Position numbers and translations under genes: made by a program
NCBI RefSeq assembly: GCF_900188385.1
Contig: NZ_FZOI01000008.1
Location: 124,001 to 188,000, forward strand
Direction of reading: 5' to 3'
Source: Azospirillum sp. RU38E
Lineage (GTDB): Bacteria; Pseudomonadota; Alphaproteobacteria; Azospirillales; Azospirillaceae
DNA length: 64,000 nucleotides
Notes under the pieces: model-generated
The model's database searches: none
Told to the model about the DNA's origin: nothing
The model's input: the letters and a program-made list of their open reading frames with translations, nothing else
Shown: one piece after another, positions 18,638 to 27,716 of the stretch
Layout of the letters: each line of letters starts with the position of its first letter
Numbering within the stretch: the first letter of the stretch is position 1

Positions 18638-18812
18638 GGGACGGCATCTCCGGCGGGACGGCTTTGGATGATGCCATTGATGGAGGGTGAGGGGGAGGGG
18701 GCGTTTATTCCCCGCAAGGTTCCAGCTTAAGCGCTTTTCATGACTATTTCCGCCTTTTCAACCGTCACCCCAGCGCAGGCTCATCGGCACTAACCTAACC
18801 CCTTGGAATAAC

Positions 18813-18905
18813 GTGCCTTCCCCGCGCAAGCGGGGATCCAGGGGCCACCAGTATCAACGCTTCGGTGCCTTTGGCCCCTGGACCCCCGCTTGCGCGGGGG
18901 AGGCA
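18813..18905. repeat. REP-like palindrome (family 2), copy 2
   Basis: Arms GTGCCTTCCCCGCGCAAGCG and the complementary CCCCCGCTTGCGCGGGGGAG flank an inner pair CCAGGGGCC/GGCCCCTGG. This copy differs from 4914-5003 at GAAAGC versus CAAGC in the outer loop and arm, with matching changes opposite. It lies between ogt and the acyl-CoA synthetase gene. Confidence 0.85.
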
Positions 18906-18992
18906 GGGAGGGGGCAAAAGGTTAACTTAGCGCCCATAGGCGCAGGCAGGGGTGACGGGAGAGAACGGTGGGAACCGATGAGACACCCCCCC

Positions 18993-21707
18993 TCACACCC
19001 CCTGCAATTTCACGCTCACCTCAACAATCCCATGGTCATCGGGATTGTCATGGGCGGTAAAGCCCAGTTCACGGCAGAGACCCAGCATGGAGACATTTTC
19101 CCGCAGCACCTCCCCGAACACTTCATGGATGCCGCGATCCTTGGCATAGGCCAGGATTTCCCGCATCAGCAACGATCCCAGCCCCTTGCCCTTCATGTCG
19201 CTGCGCACCAGCACAGCATATTCGGCCCGTTCATGGTTGGGATCGGCGGTGATGCGCACCACGCCATAGACAGGGCCCTTGCCATCGGCATCCATCATGC
19301 CGGTGGGCACAGCAACCAGGGCCATTTCACGGTCATAATCGATCTGCGTCAGCCGGGCGGCCATCTGGTGCGACAGGCGGCGCAGCGGCGCGAAGAAGCG
19401 CAGGCGCAAATCCTCTACACTGGTATGAGAGACCTGATCATGGATCAGCGGCTCATCCTCCGGCCGGATCGGCCGGATCAGGAATTCCTGCCCGTCGCGC
19501 AGCGTCACCTTATGTTCCAGCCGCTTGGGATAGGCCCGGATGGCCAGCCGGTGGCGGGCCTGTTCGGTGACCGGCACCACGCGGATGCGGGCATCCAGCG
19601 CCAGAATGCCCGTTTCATCGGCAAAGAGCGGGTTGATATCCAGCTCTGAAATTTCCGGGAAATCGATCACCAGCTGGCTGATCTTGGTCAGCGACAGGGC
19701 GATGGCATCCAGGTCCGCCGCCGGGCGATTGCGATAGCCTTTCAACAGCTTATAGACGCGGGTGCGGGCCATCACCTCATGCGCCAGGTTCAGGTTCAGC
19801 GGCGCCAGGGTCAGCGCCTTGTCGCCCACCACCTCCACCGAGGTGCCGCCGGCACCGAACAGGATGACGGGGCCAAACAGGCTGTCATCCACCATGCCGA
19901 CGATCAGTTCATGCGCACCGGGCCGGTGCGCCATTTCCTGCACGGTGAAACCTTCGATGCGGGCCTCCGGATAGGCGCTGCGCACCCGTTCCAGCATGGC
20001 CTCTGCCTCCGCCCAGACCTGGGCCGGCAGCAGGTTCAGCGCCACGCCGCCGACATCGGATTTGTGGGTGATGTCTTGCGACAGGATTTTCAGGGCGATG
20101 CGCCCGCCCAGCCGCTTGGCGGCGCGTTCCGCCTCCGCCGGGCTGGTGGCGATCACCGTCTGCACGCAGGGGATGCCATAGGCGCGCAAGACCTCCTTCG
20201 CCTCATATTCCGACAGCCAGGGCCTTCCTTCCTTCAGCGCGGCATCGATGGGGGCACGGGCGGCCACCATATCCACATCAAACTGTTCCGGCACGCTGGT
20301 CGGCGTTTCCATCAGCAGTTCCTGGTTGCGCTGATAGCGCACCAGATGCAGGAAGGCCGTCACCGCCTGGTTGGGCGTGTGGTAATTGGGGATGCGCGCC
20401 ACATCGAACAGCTTGCGGGCCGGGGCCGCCTGCTGTTCGCCCAGCCAGTTGGTCAGGATCGGCACCTTGCGGTCGCCGCCGCCCCGCTGGTTGCGCGCCT
20501 GCACGGCGGCCACCACAGCCTGGGCGGCATCGCGCCCATCGGCCACCGCCGTCGGGCAGTTCAGCACCAGCACGGCATCACAGCCGCGATCATCCATCAG
20601 GATGTTCAGCGCATCGGCGTACCGTTTTCCATCGGCGTCACCGATGATGTCCACCGGGTTGCCATGGCTCCAGGTGGCCGGCAGCACCTTATTCAGCTTT
20701 TCCAGCGTTTCCGGCGACAATTGCGCCAGCTTGCCGCCGCCATCGATCAGCGCATCGGTGGCCAGCACGCCGACACCGCCGCCATTGGTCAGGATGGCCA
20801 GCCGGTCGCCCTTGATATGCACGCCGGTGGCCAGCGTCTCCACGGCGGAGAACAGCTCGTCCAGCTCCCCCACCCGCAACATGCCGGCGCGGCGGAAGGC
20901 GGCATCATAAACGGCATCGGCCCCGGCCAGCGCACCGGTATGCGAGGAGGCGGCGCGCGAGCCTTCCTCGCTGCGGCCGGCCTTGATGACGATCACCGGC
21001 TTGGAGCGGGCGGCGGCACGCGCCGCCGACATGAATTTACGCGCACTGGTGATGGCTTCCACATAGAGCAGGATGGCGCGCACCCCGGCATCCTGGGCCA
21101 GATAATCCAACATGTCGCCGAAATCCACGTCTGACATGGCGCCCAGCGAGATCAGGTGCGAAAAGCCGATGCCGCGCGGCGTGGCCCAATCCACCACCGA
21201 GGTGACGATGGCACCGGACTGGGCCACCAGCGCGATATCCCCCTTCAGCGGCGGCACATGGCAGAAACTGGCATTCAGCCCCTGGCCCGGCACCATGATG
21301 CCCAGGCAGTTCGGCCCGATGACGCGCAGCAGATGCGGGCGGGCGGCATCCAGCACGGCCTGCTGCAGCTTGCGCCCTTCCTCCCCCATCTCCCCGAAAC
21401 CGGCGGTGATGACGACGGCGGCCTTGGTGCCGCGCGCCCCCAACTCGGCGATCAGGCCTGGCACGGTGGCGGGCGGGGTGGCGATGACGGCCAGATCGGG
21501 CACCACTGGCAGGTCGGACACGGATTTATAGGCCAGCACGCCTTCGATGCTGGCTTCACGCGGGTTCACCGGCATGACAGGGCCGTCGAACCCGGCATTG
21601 AACAGGTTGCGGGCAATCACCTTGCCCACTGACCGGTCCCGCCGGCTGGCCCCGATCAGGGCGACAGAGGTCGGCTTGAACAGCCGGTCCAGGTTGCGGA
21701 TCGTCAT
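18993..21707 (-). CDS. Bifunctional acyl-CoA synthetase (NDP-forming) / GNAT acetyltransferase (PatZ/Pat-like)
   Basis: The 904-residue protein has three parts. A CoA-binding and ligase half (about 1-465) carries the phospho-histidine motif SSHTGALAG. An ATP-grasp region (about 490-710) includes ALKILSQDITHKSDVGGV and ILFGAGGTSVEVVGDKAL. A C-terminal GNAT domain (about 735-900) includes SDMKGKGLGSLLMREIL, the acetyl-CoA-binding loop. Proteins of this build either make acetyl-CoA or act as protein lysine acetyltransferases; Salmonella Pat, for example, inactivates acetyl-CoA synthetase. The catalytic histidine is retained, so ligase activity is possible. The gene stands alone. Confidence 0.93.
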   Translation of the reverse strand: MTIRNLDRLFKPTSVALIGASRRDRSVGKVIARNLFNAGFDGPVMPVNPREASIEGVLAYKSVSDLPVVPDLAVIATPPATVPGLIAELGARGTKAAVVITAGFGEMGEEGRKLQQAVLDAARPHLLRVIGPNCLGIMVPGQGLNASFCHVPPLKGDIALVAQSGAIVTSVVDWATPRGIGFSHLISLGAMSDVDFGDMLDYLAQDAGVRAILLYVEAITSARKFMSAARAAARSKPVIVIKAGRSEEGSRAASSHTGALAGADAVYDAAFRRAGMLRVGELDELFSAVETLATGVHIKGDRLAILTNGGGVGVLATDALIDGGGKLAQLSPETLEKLNKVLPATWSHGNPVDIIGDADGKRYADALNILMDDRGCDAVLVLNCPTAVADGRDAAQAVVAAVQARNQRGGGDRKVPILTNWLGEQQAAPARKLFDVARIPNYHTPNQAVTAFLHLVRYQRNQELLMETPTSVPEQFDVDMVAARAPIDAALKEGRPWLSEYEAKEVLRAYGIPCVQTVIATSPAEAERAAKRLGGRIALKILSQDITHKSDVGGVALNLLPAQVWAEAEAMLERVRSAYPEARIEGFTVQEMAHRPGAHELIVGMVDDSLFGPVILFGAGGTSVEVVGDKALTLAPLNLNLAHEVMARTRVYKLLKGYRNRPAADLDAIALSLTKISQLVIDFPEISELDINPLFADETGILALDARIRVVPVTEQARHRLAIRAYPKRLEHKVTLRDGQEFLIRPIRPEDEPLIHDQVSHTSVEDLRLRFFAPLRRLSHQMAARLTQIDYDREMALVAVPTGMMDADGKGPVYGVVRITADPNHERAEYAVLVRSDMKGKGLGSLLMREILAYAKDRGIHEVFGEVLRENVSMLGLCRELGFTAHDNPDDHGIVEVSVKLQGV

Positions 21708-22060
21708 CGGGCGTTCCTTCTCGCTGGCTCAACCCATCGTCTGGTCACGACGCTGCGGGTGATGCTGACAGATCATGGCCGCACCATAAACCCCGCCAAT
21801 GGTAAGGCGATGACATGGGTCAATCCCTTGGTTGGTTTGTTTTGCTACCGGGTGTTCGGTCGATGAATATTTTGTGACCTTGATCTCTCTGCCCGCCGCT
21901 GCACATCAGCTGCTGTCACCTGGCACCCTGGTTGGCATCGCGCTGGAAGACCGGCCATTGGCCCCAAGGTCGCCGATGCCAGCCCGGCATCGCATCACGC
22001 TTGGCGGCAATGGGCAAGGGGCCTAGGATGGGGGTCTTCTTTCCTGACGGGAAAACAAAG
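21708..22060. other. Intergenic region between divergent genes
   Basis: These 353 bases lie between the synthetase gene start and the small lipoprotein. They must contain two divergent promoters. I see no repeat-family copy, tRNA or convincing small gene. Confidence 0.5.
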
Positions 22061-22303
22061 ATGAATGCGTTGCTGAAGTCCGTTGCTGCGCTGGCTGCGC
22101 TGTCGATGCTGGCCGGCTGCATGGCCGCCCCCGCCAAGCGGGAGGTCTCCAACGGTCTCGATCCGCGTCGCGCCTGTATTGCGCAATGCAACCGCGATAA
22201 CAATGTCTGCATGGATCAGCAATCGGCCCAGAGCCGGAAGACAGATTTCGGCATGGGGGCCACCTGCAGCGCGGAGCTGCAAGCCTGTCTGGCCCGTTGC
22301 TGA
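22061..22303 (+). CDS. Small cysteine-rich lipoprotein
   Basis: The 80-residue protein has a lipoprotein signal (SVAALAALSMLAGC) with lipidated cysteine at about residue 20. The short mature part has five further cysteines arranged as CIAQCNRDNNVCMDQ and CSAELQACLARC. That spacing suggests paired disulfides in the periplasm. GGGAAAA lies before the ATG. I do not recognise the family. It is followed 68 bases later by the DegP-like gene on the same strand; co-transcription is possible. Confidence 0.75.
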   Translation: MNALLKSVAALAALSMLAGCMAAPAKREVSNGLDPRRACIAQCNRDNNVCMDQQSAQSRKTDFGMGATCSAELQACLARC

Positions 22304-22371
22304 GCGGCATTGTCCCCGCCCCTTAACCCCCGTCGCCACGGGTGCGGATCTTTGGGAATTCGACGCGCATC

Positions 22372-23787
22372 ATGACCCATAAAGCCCTTCGTCTGGCGGC
22401 CCTGCCGCTGCTGGCCCTGTCCTTGTCCCTGCCCATCCCGGCGCTGGCGCAGGATCGCGCCCCGCCCGCCAACCGGGCCGAAATCACCCTGTCCTTTGCC
22501 CCGCTGGTAAAACAGGCCAGCCCGGCCGTGGTGAATATCTATACCAAGCGGCGGGTGCAGACGCAGGTATCGCCGCTGCTGCAAGACCCGCTGTTCCAGC
22601 GCTTCTTCGGGGAGGCGTTTCGCGGCATCCCGCGTGAACGGGTGGAAAGCTCCCTGGGGTCGGGCGTCATTCTGGAATCCGACGGGCTGATCGTCACCAA
22701 TGCCCATGTTATCCAGGGCAGTGACGAGATCACCGTGGTGCTGGCCGATCGGCGGGAATTCCCGGCCAAGATCGTGGCCTCGGATGAAAAGGTCGATCTG
22801 GCCGTGCTGCGCATCGATCCGGGCAAGGAAAAGCTGCCCGTGCTGGCCATGCATGACAGCGACGATCTGGAGGTGGGCGATCTGGTGCTGGCCATCGGCA
22901 ACCCGTTCGGCGTCGGCCAGACGGTGACCAGCGGCATCGTTTCGGCCGTGGCGCGCACGGCCGTGGGCATCTCCGACTATAATTTCTTCATCCAGACCGA
23001 TGCGGCCATCAATCCCGGCAATTCCGGCGGGGCGCTGATCTCCATGGATGGCAAGCTGGTCGGCATCAATTCCGCCATCTATAGCCGGTCGGGTGGTTCC
23101 ATCGGCATCGGCTTTGCCATCCCCGCCAATATGGTGCGCACGGTGGTGGATGCGGTGCGCGGCGGCGGCAAGCTGGTACGGCCCTGGATCGGGGCTGGCG
23201 GGCAGGCCGTCACCAGCGATATTGCCGCCAGCCTGGGGCTTTCCCGCCCGGCCGGCGTGCTGATCAATCAGGTGCGCAAGGGCGGCCCGGCCGATCAGGC
23301 CGGGCTGAAGGTGGGCGATGTGGTGACGGCGGTGAATGGCCGCGGCGTGGATGATCCGGATTCCATGCGCTATCGCGTTGCCACCCTGGCGGTGGGCGGC
23401 AATACCAGCCTGACCGTGCTGCGCCAGGGCAAGGAACAGAGCCTCAGCCTGCGCCTGATCGGCCCGCCGGAAACCCCGGCGCGGGATGAAACGGTGGTGA
23501 CCGGCCGCAACCCGCTGGCCGGCGCCAAGGTGGCCAACCTGAACCCGGCCCTGGTGGAGGAAATCCGCTTCGAAGGCGCATCCGACGGGGTGGTGGTGCT
23601 GGATGTGGCGCGCGGTTCGGCCGCCGCCGGGCTGGGCCTGCGGCCGGGCGACTTGCTGCTGCGGGTCAATGATCAGGACATCAACAGCGTGCGTGACCTG
23701 ACCGGTGCGGTGAATGGCCAGACCCGGCGCTGGACCATCAGCGTCCGGCGCGGCGACCAGACGCTGACCACGACAGTGGGTGGTTAA
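22372..23787 (+). CDS. degP: DegP/DegQ-type periplasmic serine protease
   Basis: The 471-residue protein has a signal peptide ending PALAQ, a trypsin-like protease domain and two PDZ domains (about 265-350 and 375-465). The triad is His in TNAHVIQG, Asp in EKVDLAVL and Ser in NPGNSGGALI. It degrades or refolds misfolded envelope proteins. The start at ATG 22372 gives a normal signal peptide; an in-frame GTG at 22342 would add 10 residues. The second PDZ contains GLRPGDLLLRVNDQDI. It ends 2 bases before an R1 repeat. Confidence 0.94.
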   Translation: MTHKALRLAALPLLALSLSLPIPALAQDRAPPANRAEITLSFAPLVKQASPAVVNIYTKRRVQTQVSPLLQDPLFQRFFGEAFRGIPRERVESSLGSGVILESDGLIVTNAHVIQGSDEITVVLADRREFPAKIVASDEKVDLAVLRIDPGKEKLPVLAMHDSDDLEVGDLVLAIGNPFGVGQTVTSGIVSAVARTAVGISDYNFFIQTDAAINPGNSGGALISMDGKLVGINSAIYSRSGGSIGIGFAIPANMVRTVVDAVRGGGKLVRPWIGAGGQAVTSDIAASLGLSRPAGVLINQVRKGGPADQAGLKVGDVVTAVNGRGVDDPDSMRYRVATLAVGGNTSLTVLRQGKEQSLSLRLIGPPETPARDETVVTGRNPLAGAKVANLNPALVEEIRFEGASDGVVVLDVARGSAAAGLGLRPGDLLLRVNDQDINSVRDLTGAVNGQTRRWTISVRRGDQTLTTTVGG

Positions 23788-23789
23788 AG

Positions 23790-23946
23790 ATACCAAGCAG
23801 GGGTGAGTTTCACTCACCCCTGCTTGGTTGGCGCGTTGAGCGCCCGCGCACCCATGTGCGCGCAAGCCAAGCCGCCGGATGGCGGCGCCCGGCGCTGAGG
23901 GATGCCTTGATCAGAACCACAGGTTCTGATCAAGGGGGATGGGTAA
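23790..23946 (+). repeat. R1 palindromic repeat, full-length copy between convergent genes
   Basis: The element fills the whole space between degP and the hydrolase gene. Hairpins are CCAAGCAGGGGTGA..TCACCCCTGCTTGG, GGCGCgttgaGCGCC, GCGCacccatgtGCGC, GCCGCCggatGGCGGC and CCTTGATCAGAACC..GGTTCTGATCAAGG. The conserved linkers GCAAGCCAAG and GCCCGGCGCTGAGGGA are retained. Outer and inner stems differ from other copies but pair fully. Confidence 0.9.
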
Positions 23947-24882
23947 CTATTCCGCCAGGAAGGCCCGCACCGCCGGCAGGGTGGTGGCCGGGTCTTCCTC
24001 CTGCGGCATGTGGCCCAAGCCGGGGAAGCTGACCAGCCGGCTGTTTGGCAGGGCGGCCTGGAATTTGGCCGGCGTGGTGGCGAAGGCGACCAGCCAGTCC
24101 TTTTCCCCCCAGACCAGCAGGGTGGGTGCCTGGATGCTGCGCAGCCGGTCGGTCGGGTCTTCGATGCGATAGGCGCGGACACGGTCCAGCCCGGCCTGCC
24201 GCACGCCGGGCGAAAGCCAGCTTTCATAATAGCGGTCCACCGCCTCCGGCCCGAAGCGGGACGGATCGCCATAAAGCGGCGACAGGGTCAGCCGCACCGT
24301 CTGCTTGTTCAGGATATAGGGCCGCAGCTTGGCGGCGGCTGGCGGTTCCACCGTCTGGCCGAAACCGATGCCGGGCAGCGGATAGCCGCCGGGGGCGACC
24401 AGCACCAGCTTTTCCACCCGGTCCGGATGAGCGGCGGCGAAGGTCCAGGCGATCTGGCCCCCCAGCGAATTGCCGATCAGGCTGGCCCGCTGCACGCCCA
24501 GTGCATCCAGCAGGGCCAGCAACTGGGCGGCATCGCGTTCCGGCCCATAGGTGCCGGCCGGGTCCGGCCCGGTCAGCCCATGGCCGGCCAGATCATAACG
24601 GATGACCCGGTAATCCCGCGACAGGTCGGCCGCCCAGCCGTCCCAGCTTTGCAGCTGCGAGGCGTTGCCATGGATCATCACCAGCACCGGCGCGCCCGCC
24701 GGCCCTTCCTGGCGGACATGAAAGCGCATATCGCCGACGGTGACGAAATCCTGCGGCCCCCTGCTGAACCGCGCCTCCGCCGCCCCGCGCGACCGGTCGG
24801 GCGTATAGAGCCACACCACCAGCCCGCCCAGCGCCAGCAGAACCAGCGCCAGCAGACCCAACAAAATCCGCCCCAGCATCAC
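23947..24882 (-). CDS. Alpha/beta hydrolase, membrane-anchored
   Basis: The 311-residue protein has one N-terminal membrane segment (ILLGLLALVLLALGGLVVWL) and then an alpha/beta hydrolase fold. The oxyanion segment is VMIHGNASQLQSWDGW, the nucleophile serine lies in LIGNSLGGQIAW, the acid is in VWGEKDWLV, and the histidine is in FPGLGHMPQEEDP. It resembles epoxide-hydrolase or haloperoxidase-like esterases, but the substrate cannot be assigned. The gene converges on degP with an R1 repeat between them. Confidence 0.88.
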   Translation of the reverse strand: MMLGRILLGLLALVLLALGGLVVWLYTPDRSRGAAEARFSRGPQDFVTVGDMRFHVRQEGPAGAPVLVMIHGNASQLQSWDGWAADLSRDYRVIRYDLAGHGLTGPDPAGTYGPERDAAQLLALLDALGVQRASLIGNSLGGQIAWTFAAAHPDRVEKLVLVAPGGYPLPGIGFGQTVEPPAAAKLRPYILNKQTVRLTLSPLYGDPSRFGPEAVDRYYESWLSPGVRQAGLDRVRAYRIEDPTDRLRSIQAPTLLVWGEKDWLVAFATTPAKFQAALPNSRLVSFPGLGHMPQEEDPATTLPAVRAFLAE

Positions 24883-24976
24883 ATCCCCCCATGGCTTTCC
24901 TGATTGCCCGCCAGGGTACGGGTGAAGCGGCGAAGATGAAAGGTGAATTATGGTTCAGGTTGGTGATGTGCCCATG

Positions 24977-25008
24977 AAAAAGGGGCGGTACCCGCGGCAC
25001 CGCCCCTC
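24977..25008 (-). terminator. Rho-independent terminator of the iron-binding protein gene
   Basis: On the minus strand AGGGGCGGTGCC-gcg-GGTACCGCCCCT is followed by TTTTTCAT, 20 bases past the stop codon at 25030. Confidence 0.85.
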
Positions 25009-25029
25009 CTCCACATCAACCTCTGGCGC

Positions 25030-26085
25030 TTACTTCCAGCCGGCGCGGTCCATGATCTTCAGTGCTTCGGCATTGTTGCGGCCATAGATGGCGGCGTTCA
25101 GCCCATCGCGCTTGAAATCGCCCCAGGCGGCGACCACCGGATGGGCCGGGATGCCGGCCACCACCGGATATTCATAATTGGCCTCAGCGAAAATCTTCTG
25201 GGCTTCCGGCGTTGCGAGGAATTCCAGGAACGTTACAGCCGCTTCCTTATGCGGGGCGTATTTCACCACCCCGGCACCGGAGATATTCACATGCGTGCCG
25301 CGATCCCCCTGGTTGGGGAAGAACACGGCCACCTTCTGCGCCAGTTCCCGTTCCTTGGGATTGCTGGAATTGACCAGCCGGCCGAAATAATAAGTGTTGG
25401 AGATGGCGATATCGCCCTCCCCCGCCTGCACGGCCTTAATCTGGTCGATATCGCCACCCTGCGGCGGGCGGGCGAAATTGGCCACCAGCCCCTTGGCCCA
25501 GGCTTCCGTCTTCTCAGGCCCATGGGCGGCCAGGATGGAACCGGTCAGCGACTGGTTATAGACGTTGGTGGAACTGCGGACCAGGATGCGGCCCTTCCAT
25601 TTCGGATCAGCCAGATCCTCATAGCTGGACAGGTCCGACGGCTTCACCGCCGCCTTGTTATAGATGATGACGCGGGCGCGGGCCGAGAGGCCGAACCAGT
25701 AGCCATCCGGTTCCCGATAGGCGGCGGGAATTGCCTTTTCCAGCAAAGCACTCTTGATCGGCTGCAGCACACCGGCATCCTGGGCCCGCCACAGGCGACC
25801 GGCATCGACGGCCAGCAGGATATCGGCCGGGCTGTTGCGCCCCTCGGCCTTCAGCCGCTCGATCAGCTCATCGTCCTTGCCCTCGATGACATTGACCAGG
25901 ATGCCGGTCTTCTTCTCGAACGCGGCATAGATCAGCTTGTCGGCATCATAGTGACGGGAGGAATAGATGTTCACTTCCTGCTGCTGCGCCAGGGCGGTGC
26001 CGGCCGTGGCGGCCAGCAGCGTGCTGCCCAGCATCATGCCGCCCAACAGGCGGTTGAAGGCGCGGCGGGACTGGAATGCCATCAT
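25030..26085 (-). CDS. Fe(3+) ABC transporter periplasmic binding protein
   Basis: The 351-residue protein starts with a signal peptide containing SRRAFNRLL, which could be a Tat signal, and ends it at GTALAQ. The mature protein opens VNIYSSRHYDADKLIYAAFE, the FutA/FbpA-type ferric-binding signature. It also has SNTYYFGRLVNSSNP, where the tandem tyrosines of the iron site are expected, and NISGAGVVKYAPHKEAAVTFLEFL. It captures ferric iron for an ABC importer. The permease and ATPase genes are not adjacent, so it is an orphan here. AGGAGCAAG precedes the ATG. Confidence 0.92.
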   Translation of the reverse strand: MMAFQSRRAFNRLLGGMMLGSTLLAATAGTALAQQQEVNIYSSRHYDADKLIYAAFEKKTGILVNVIEGKDDELIERLKAEGRNSPADILLAVDAGRLWRAQDAGVLQPIKSALLEKAIPAAYREPDGYWFGLSARARVIIYNKAAVKPSDLSSYEDLADPKWKGRILVRSSTNVYNQSLTGSILAAHGPEKTEAWAKGLVANFARPPQGGDIDQIKAVQAGEGDIAISNTYYFGRLVNSSNPKERELAQKVAVFFPNQGDRGTHVNISGAGVVKYAPHKEAAVTFLEFLATPEAQKIFAEANYEYPVVAGIPAHPVVAAWGDFKRDGLNAAIYGRNNAEALKIMDRAGWK

Positions 26086-26280
26086 CTTGCTCCTGCGTCA
26101 CAATATCCTCTGCAACGATATGTCGGGTGATGCAGCAGCGCTGTCAAGACAGGAATGCGACCAATTCGCAAATGCGACCTCACCGTTCCAACAGACCACG
26201 TGCCATCCGATACAGCCACTTGGTTTAAGCTGGACGGGCAATATGCAACCGGTAAAAATCACGGCATCAATAACCGCTTG

Positions 26281-26399
26281 ATACCAAGGGGTATGTCCCA
26301 TGCCCCGCGTTGGCCAAGGCAGCGGATGCCGCCGCCCGGCACTTGAGGGAACAGGTAAATCCCAAGCGCCATGATCCATGGCACCTGGGAGGGCATAAC
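26281..26399 (+). repeat. R1 palindromic repeat, short copy
   Basis: The copy starts ATACCAAGGGG and keeps CCAAGGGGTATG..CATGCCCC, a worn GGCAGCggatGCCGCC stem and the linker GCCCGGCACTTGAGGGAACA. The last hairpin is CCCAAGCGCCATG-atc-CATGGCACCTGGG. The second and third hairpins of long copies are missing. It lies between divergent genes, unlike most copies. Confidence 0.7.
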
Positions 26400-26425
26400 A
26401 GGCCATTGCAATAACGGGGTGTTGC

Positions 26426-27703
26426 ATGACGATCAGTCAGGAAAGCGGGGATTGGGGGGAGCCGGTACCCGCAGCGGGGGATGGCGGGGTACGGCAATCG
26501 GCGCGGATCGCGGTGGCGGTGAACCGCAGCGCCCTGTTCGCGCTGGCGCTGAAGAACCTGCTTTTTACCATCCTCACCATCGGCTTTTACCGGTTCTGGG
26601 CCCGCACCCATGTGCGCCGCCGGCTTTGGGGTTCCGTCGCCATCCTGGGGCAACCGCTGGCCTATACCGGCCGGGCCAAGGAACTGTTTGTCGGCTTTCT
26701 GCTGGCGCTGGTCATCCTGCTGCCGGCCTTCGGCCTGATCGGTCTGGTCGGCACGCTGGTGCCTCCCACCTCTGTCGGGGCGCAGATGCTGTTCCAGGGG
26801 GGTGTCTTCCTGGTGCTGGGCGTGCTGGGGGTGATGGCGCTCTATTTCGCGCGGCGCTATCTGCTGACCCGCACGGTCTGGCGCGGCATCCATGCCGGGC
26901 AGGCCGGGCGGCTGGGCCGCTTCATGGCGGTGCATATCGGCTATTATCTGCTGCTGGTGCCGACATTGGGGCTGCTGAACCCCTGGGTGCAGGCGCGACT
27001 TTATAATTACCGGACCAACATCACCTTTTATGGCACGCAGGGTTTCACGGCCGATGCCAGCAGCCGGGGGCTGTGGCTGCGCTGGCTGCTCTGCTGGGCG
27101 CTGGCCCTGCTGGCCTATGCTCTGTTCTTCTATGGCTATTGGCCGGTGATGGAATGGGCGAAATCCCTGCCGGAATGGCAGACCGCCGGGCTGCCACCCC
27201 CGCCCCAGCCGATGCCGCTGTTCCTGCCCATGGGGCTGGGCATCGCGCTGACGCCGCTGGTCGCCATCGCCTATGCCTTCTACAATGCGGCCCGGCTGGC
27301 CCGCTTCACCGCCGCCACCCGGCTGGGGGAGATAAGCTTCAGCTTCCCCGTCTCCCCCTGGCGGCTGCTGCTGATCCCGCTGGTGGCCGGGCTGATCATG
27401 ATCGGCATTCTCTTTGCCGCCGGTATGCTGACGGGGTTGATCGCGGCCGGTGCCATGGCGGCAGCCGGCAAAGTATCCACAACCCTGTTCATGAGTGTGA
27501 TCCCGATCATCATCTTCCTGCTGGCCTTTGCCAGCATCAGCATCGTCAACCTTGTCTGGACGACGGTGGAATATATGAAACTGGTCGCCCGTTATCTGCT
27601 GATCGACAATATCCAGGCGGCGGAGGATATCCTGAACCGGGGGATGCCGGCCCCCCGCCGGGGCGAAGGGTTGGCCGACGCACTGGGGGACGTCGGTATC
27701 TGA
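26426..27703 (+). CDS. DUF898 (YjgN-type) inner-membrane protein
   Basis: The 425-residue polytopic membrane protein belongs to the DUF898/YjgN family. The diagnostic FYRFWARTHVRRRLWGSVAI lies near residues 54-73 and a second family motif is NYRTNITFYGTQGF. I count about eight hydrophobic segments. The second half repeats the general layout with AYAFYNAARLARFTAATRLG. Biochemical function is unknown. The next gene, an M48 peptidase, starts about 14 bases downstream, a pairing seen in other proteobacteria, so the two probably act together in the membrane. Confidence 0.9.
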   Translation: MTISQESGDWGEPVPAAGDGGVRQSARIAVAVNRSALFALALKNLLFTILTIGFYRFWARTHVRRRLWGSVAILGQPLAYTGRAKELFVGFLLALVILLPAFGLIGLVGTLVPPTSVGAQMLFQGGVFLVLGVLGVMALYFARRYLLTRTVWRGIHAGQAGRLGRFMAVHIGYYLLLVPTLGLLNPWVQARLYNYRTNITFYGTQGFTADASSRGLWLRWLLCWALALLAYALFFYGYWPVMEWAKSLPEWQTAGLPPPPQPMPLFLPMGLGIALTPLVAIAYAFYNAARLARFTAATRLGEISFSFPVSPWRLLLIPLVAGLIMIGILFAAGMLTGLIAAGAMAAAGKVSTTLFMSVIPIIIFLLAFASISIVNLVWTTVEYMKLVARYLLIDNIQAAEDILNRGMPAPRRGEGLADALGDVGI

Positions 27704-27716
27704 CGGGTTGGGCAGA

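Noticed and set aside
18813-19649. Possible protein starting MPSPRKRGSRG
   Set aside because: The start is the REP-like palindrome read as protein, a common false call, and the rest is antisense to the synthetase gene.
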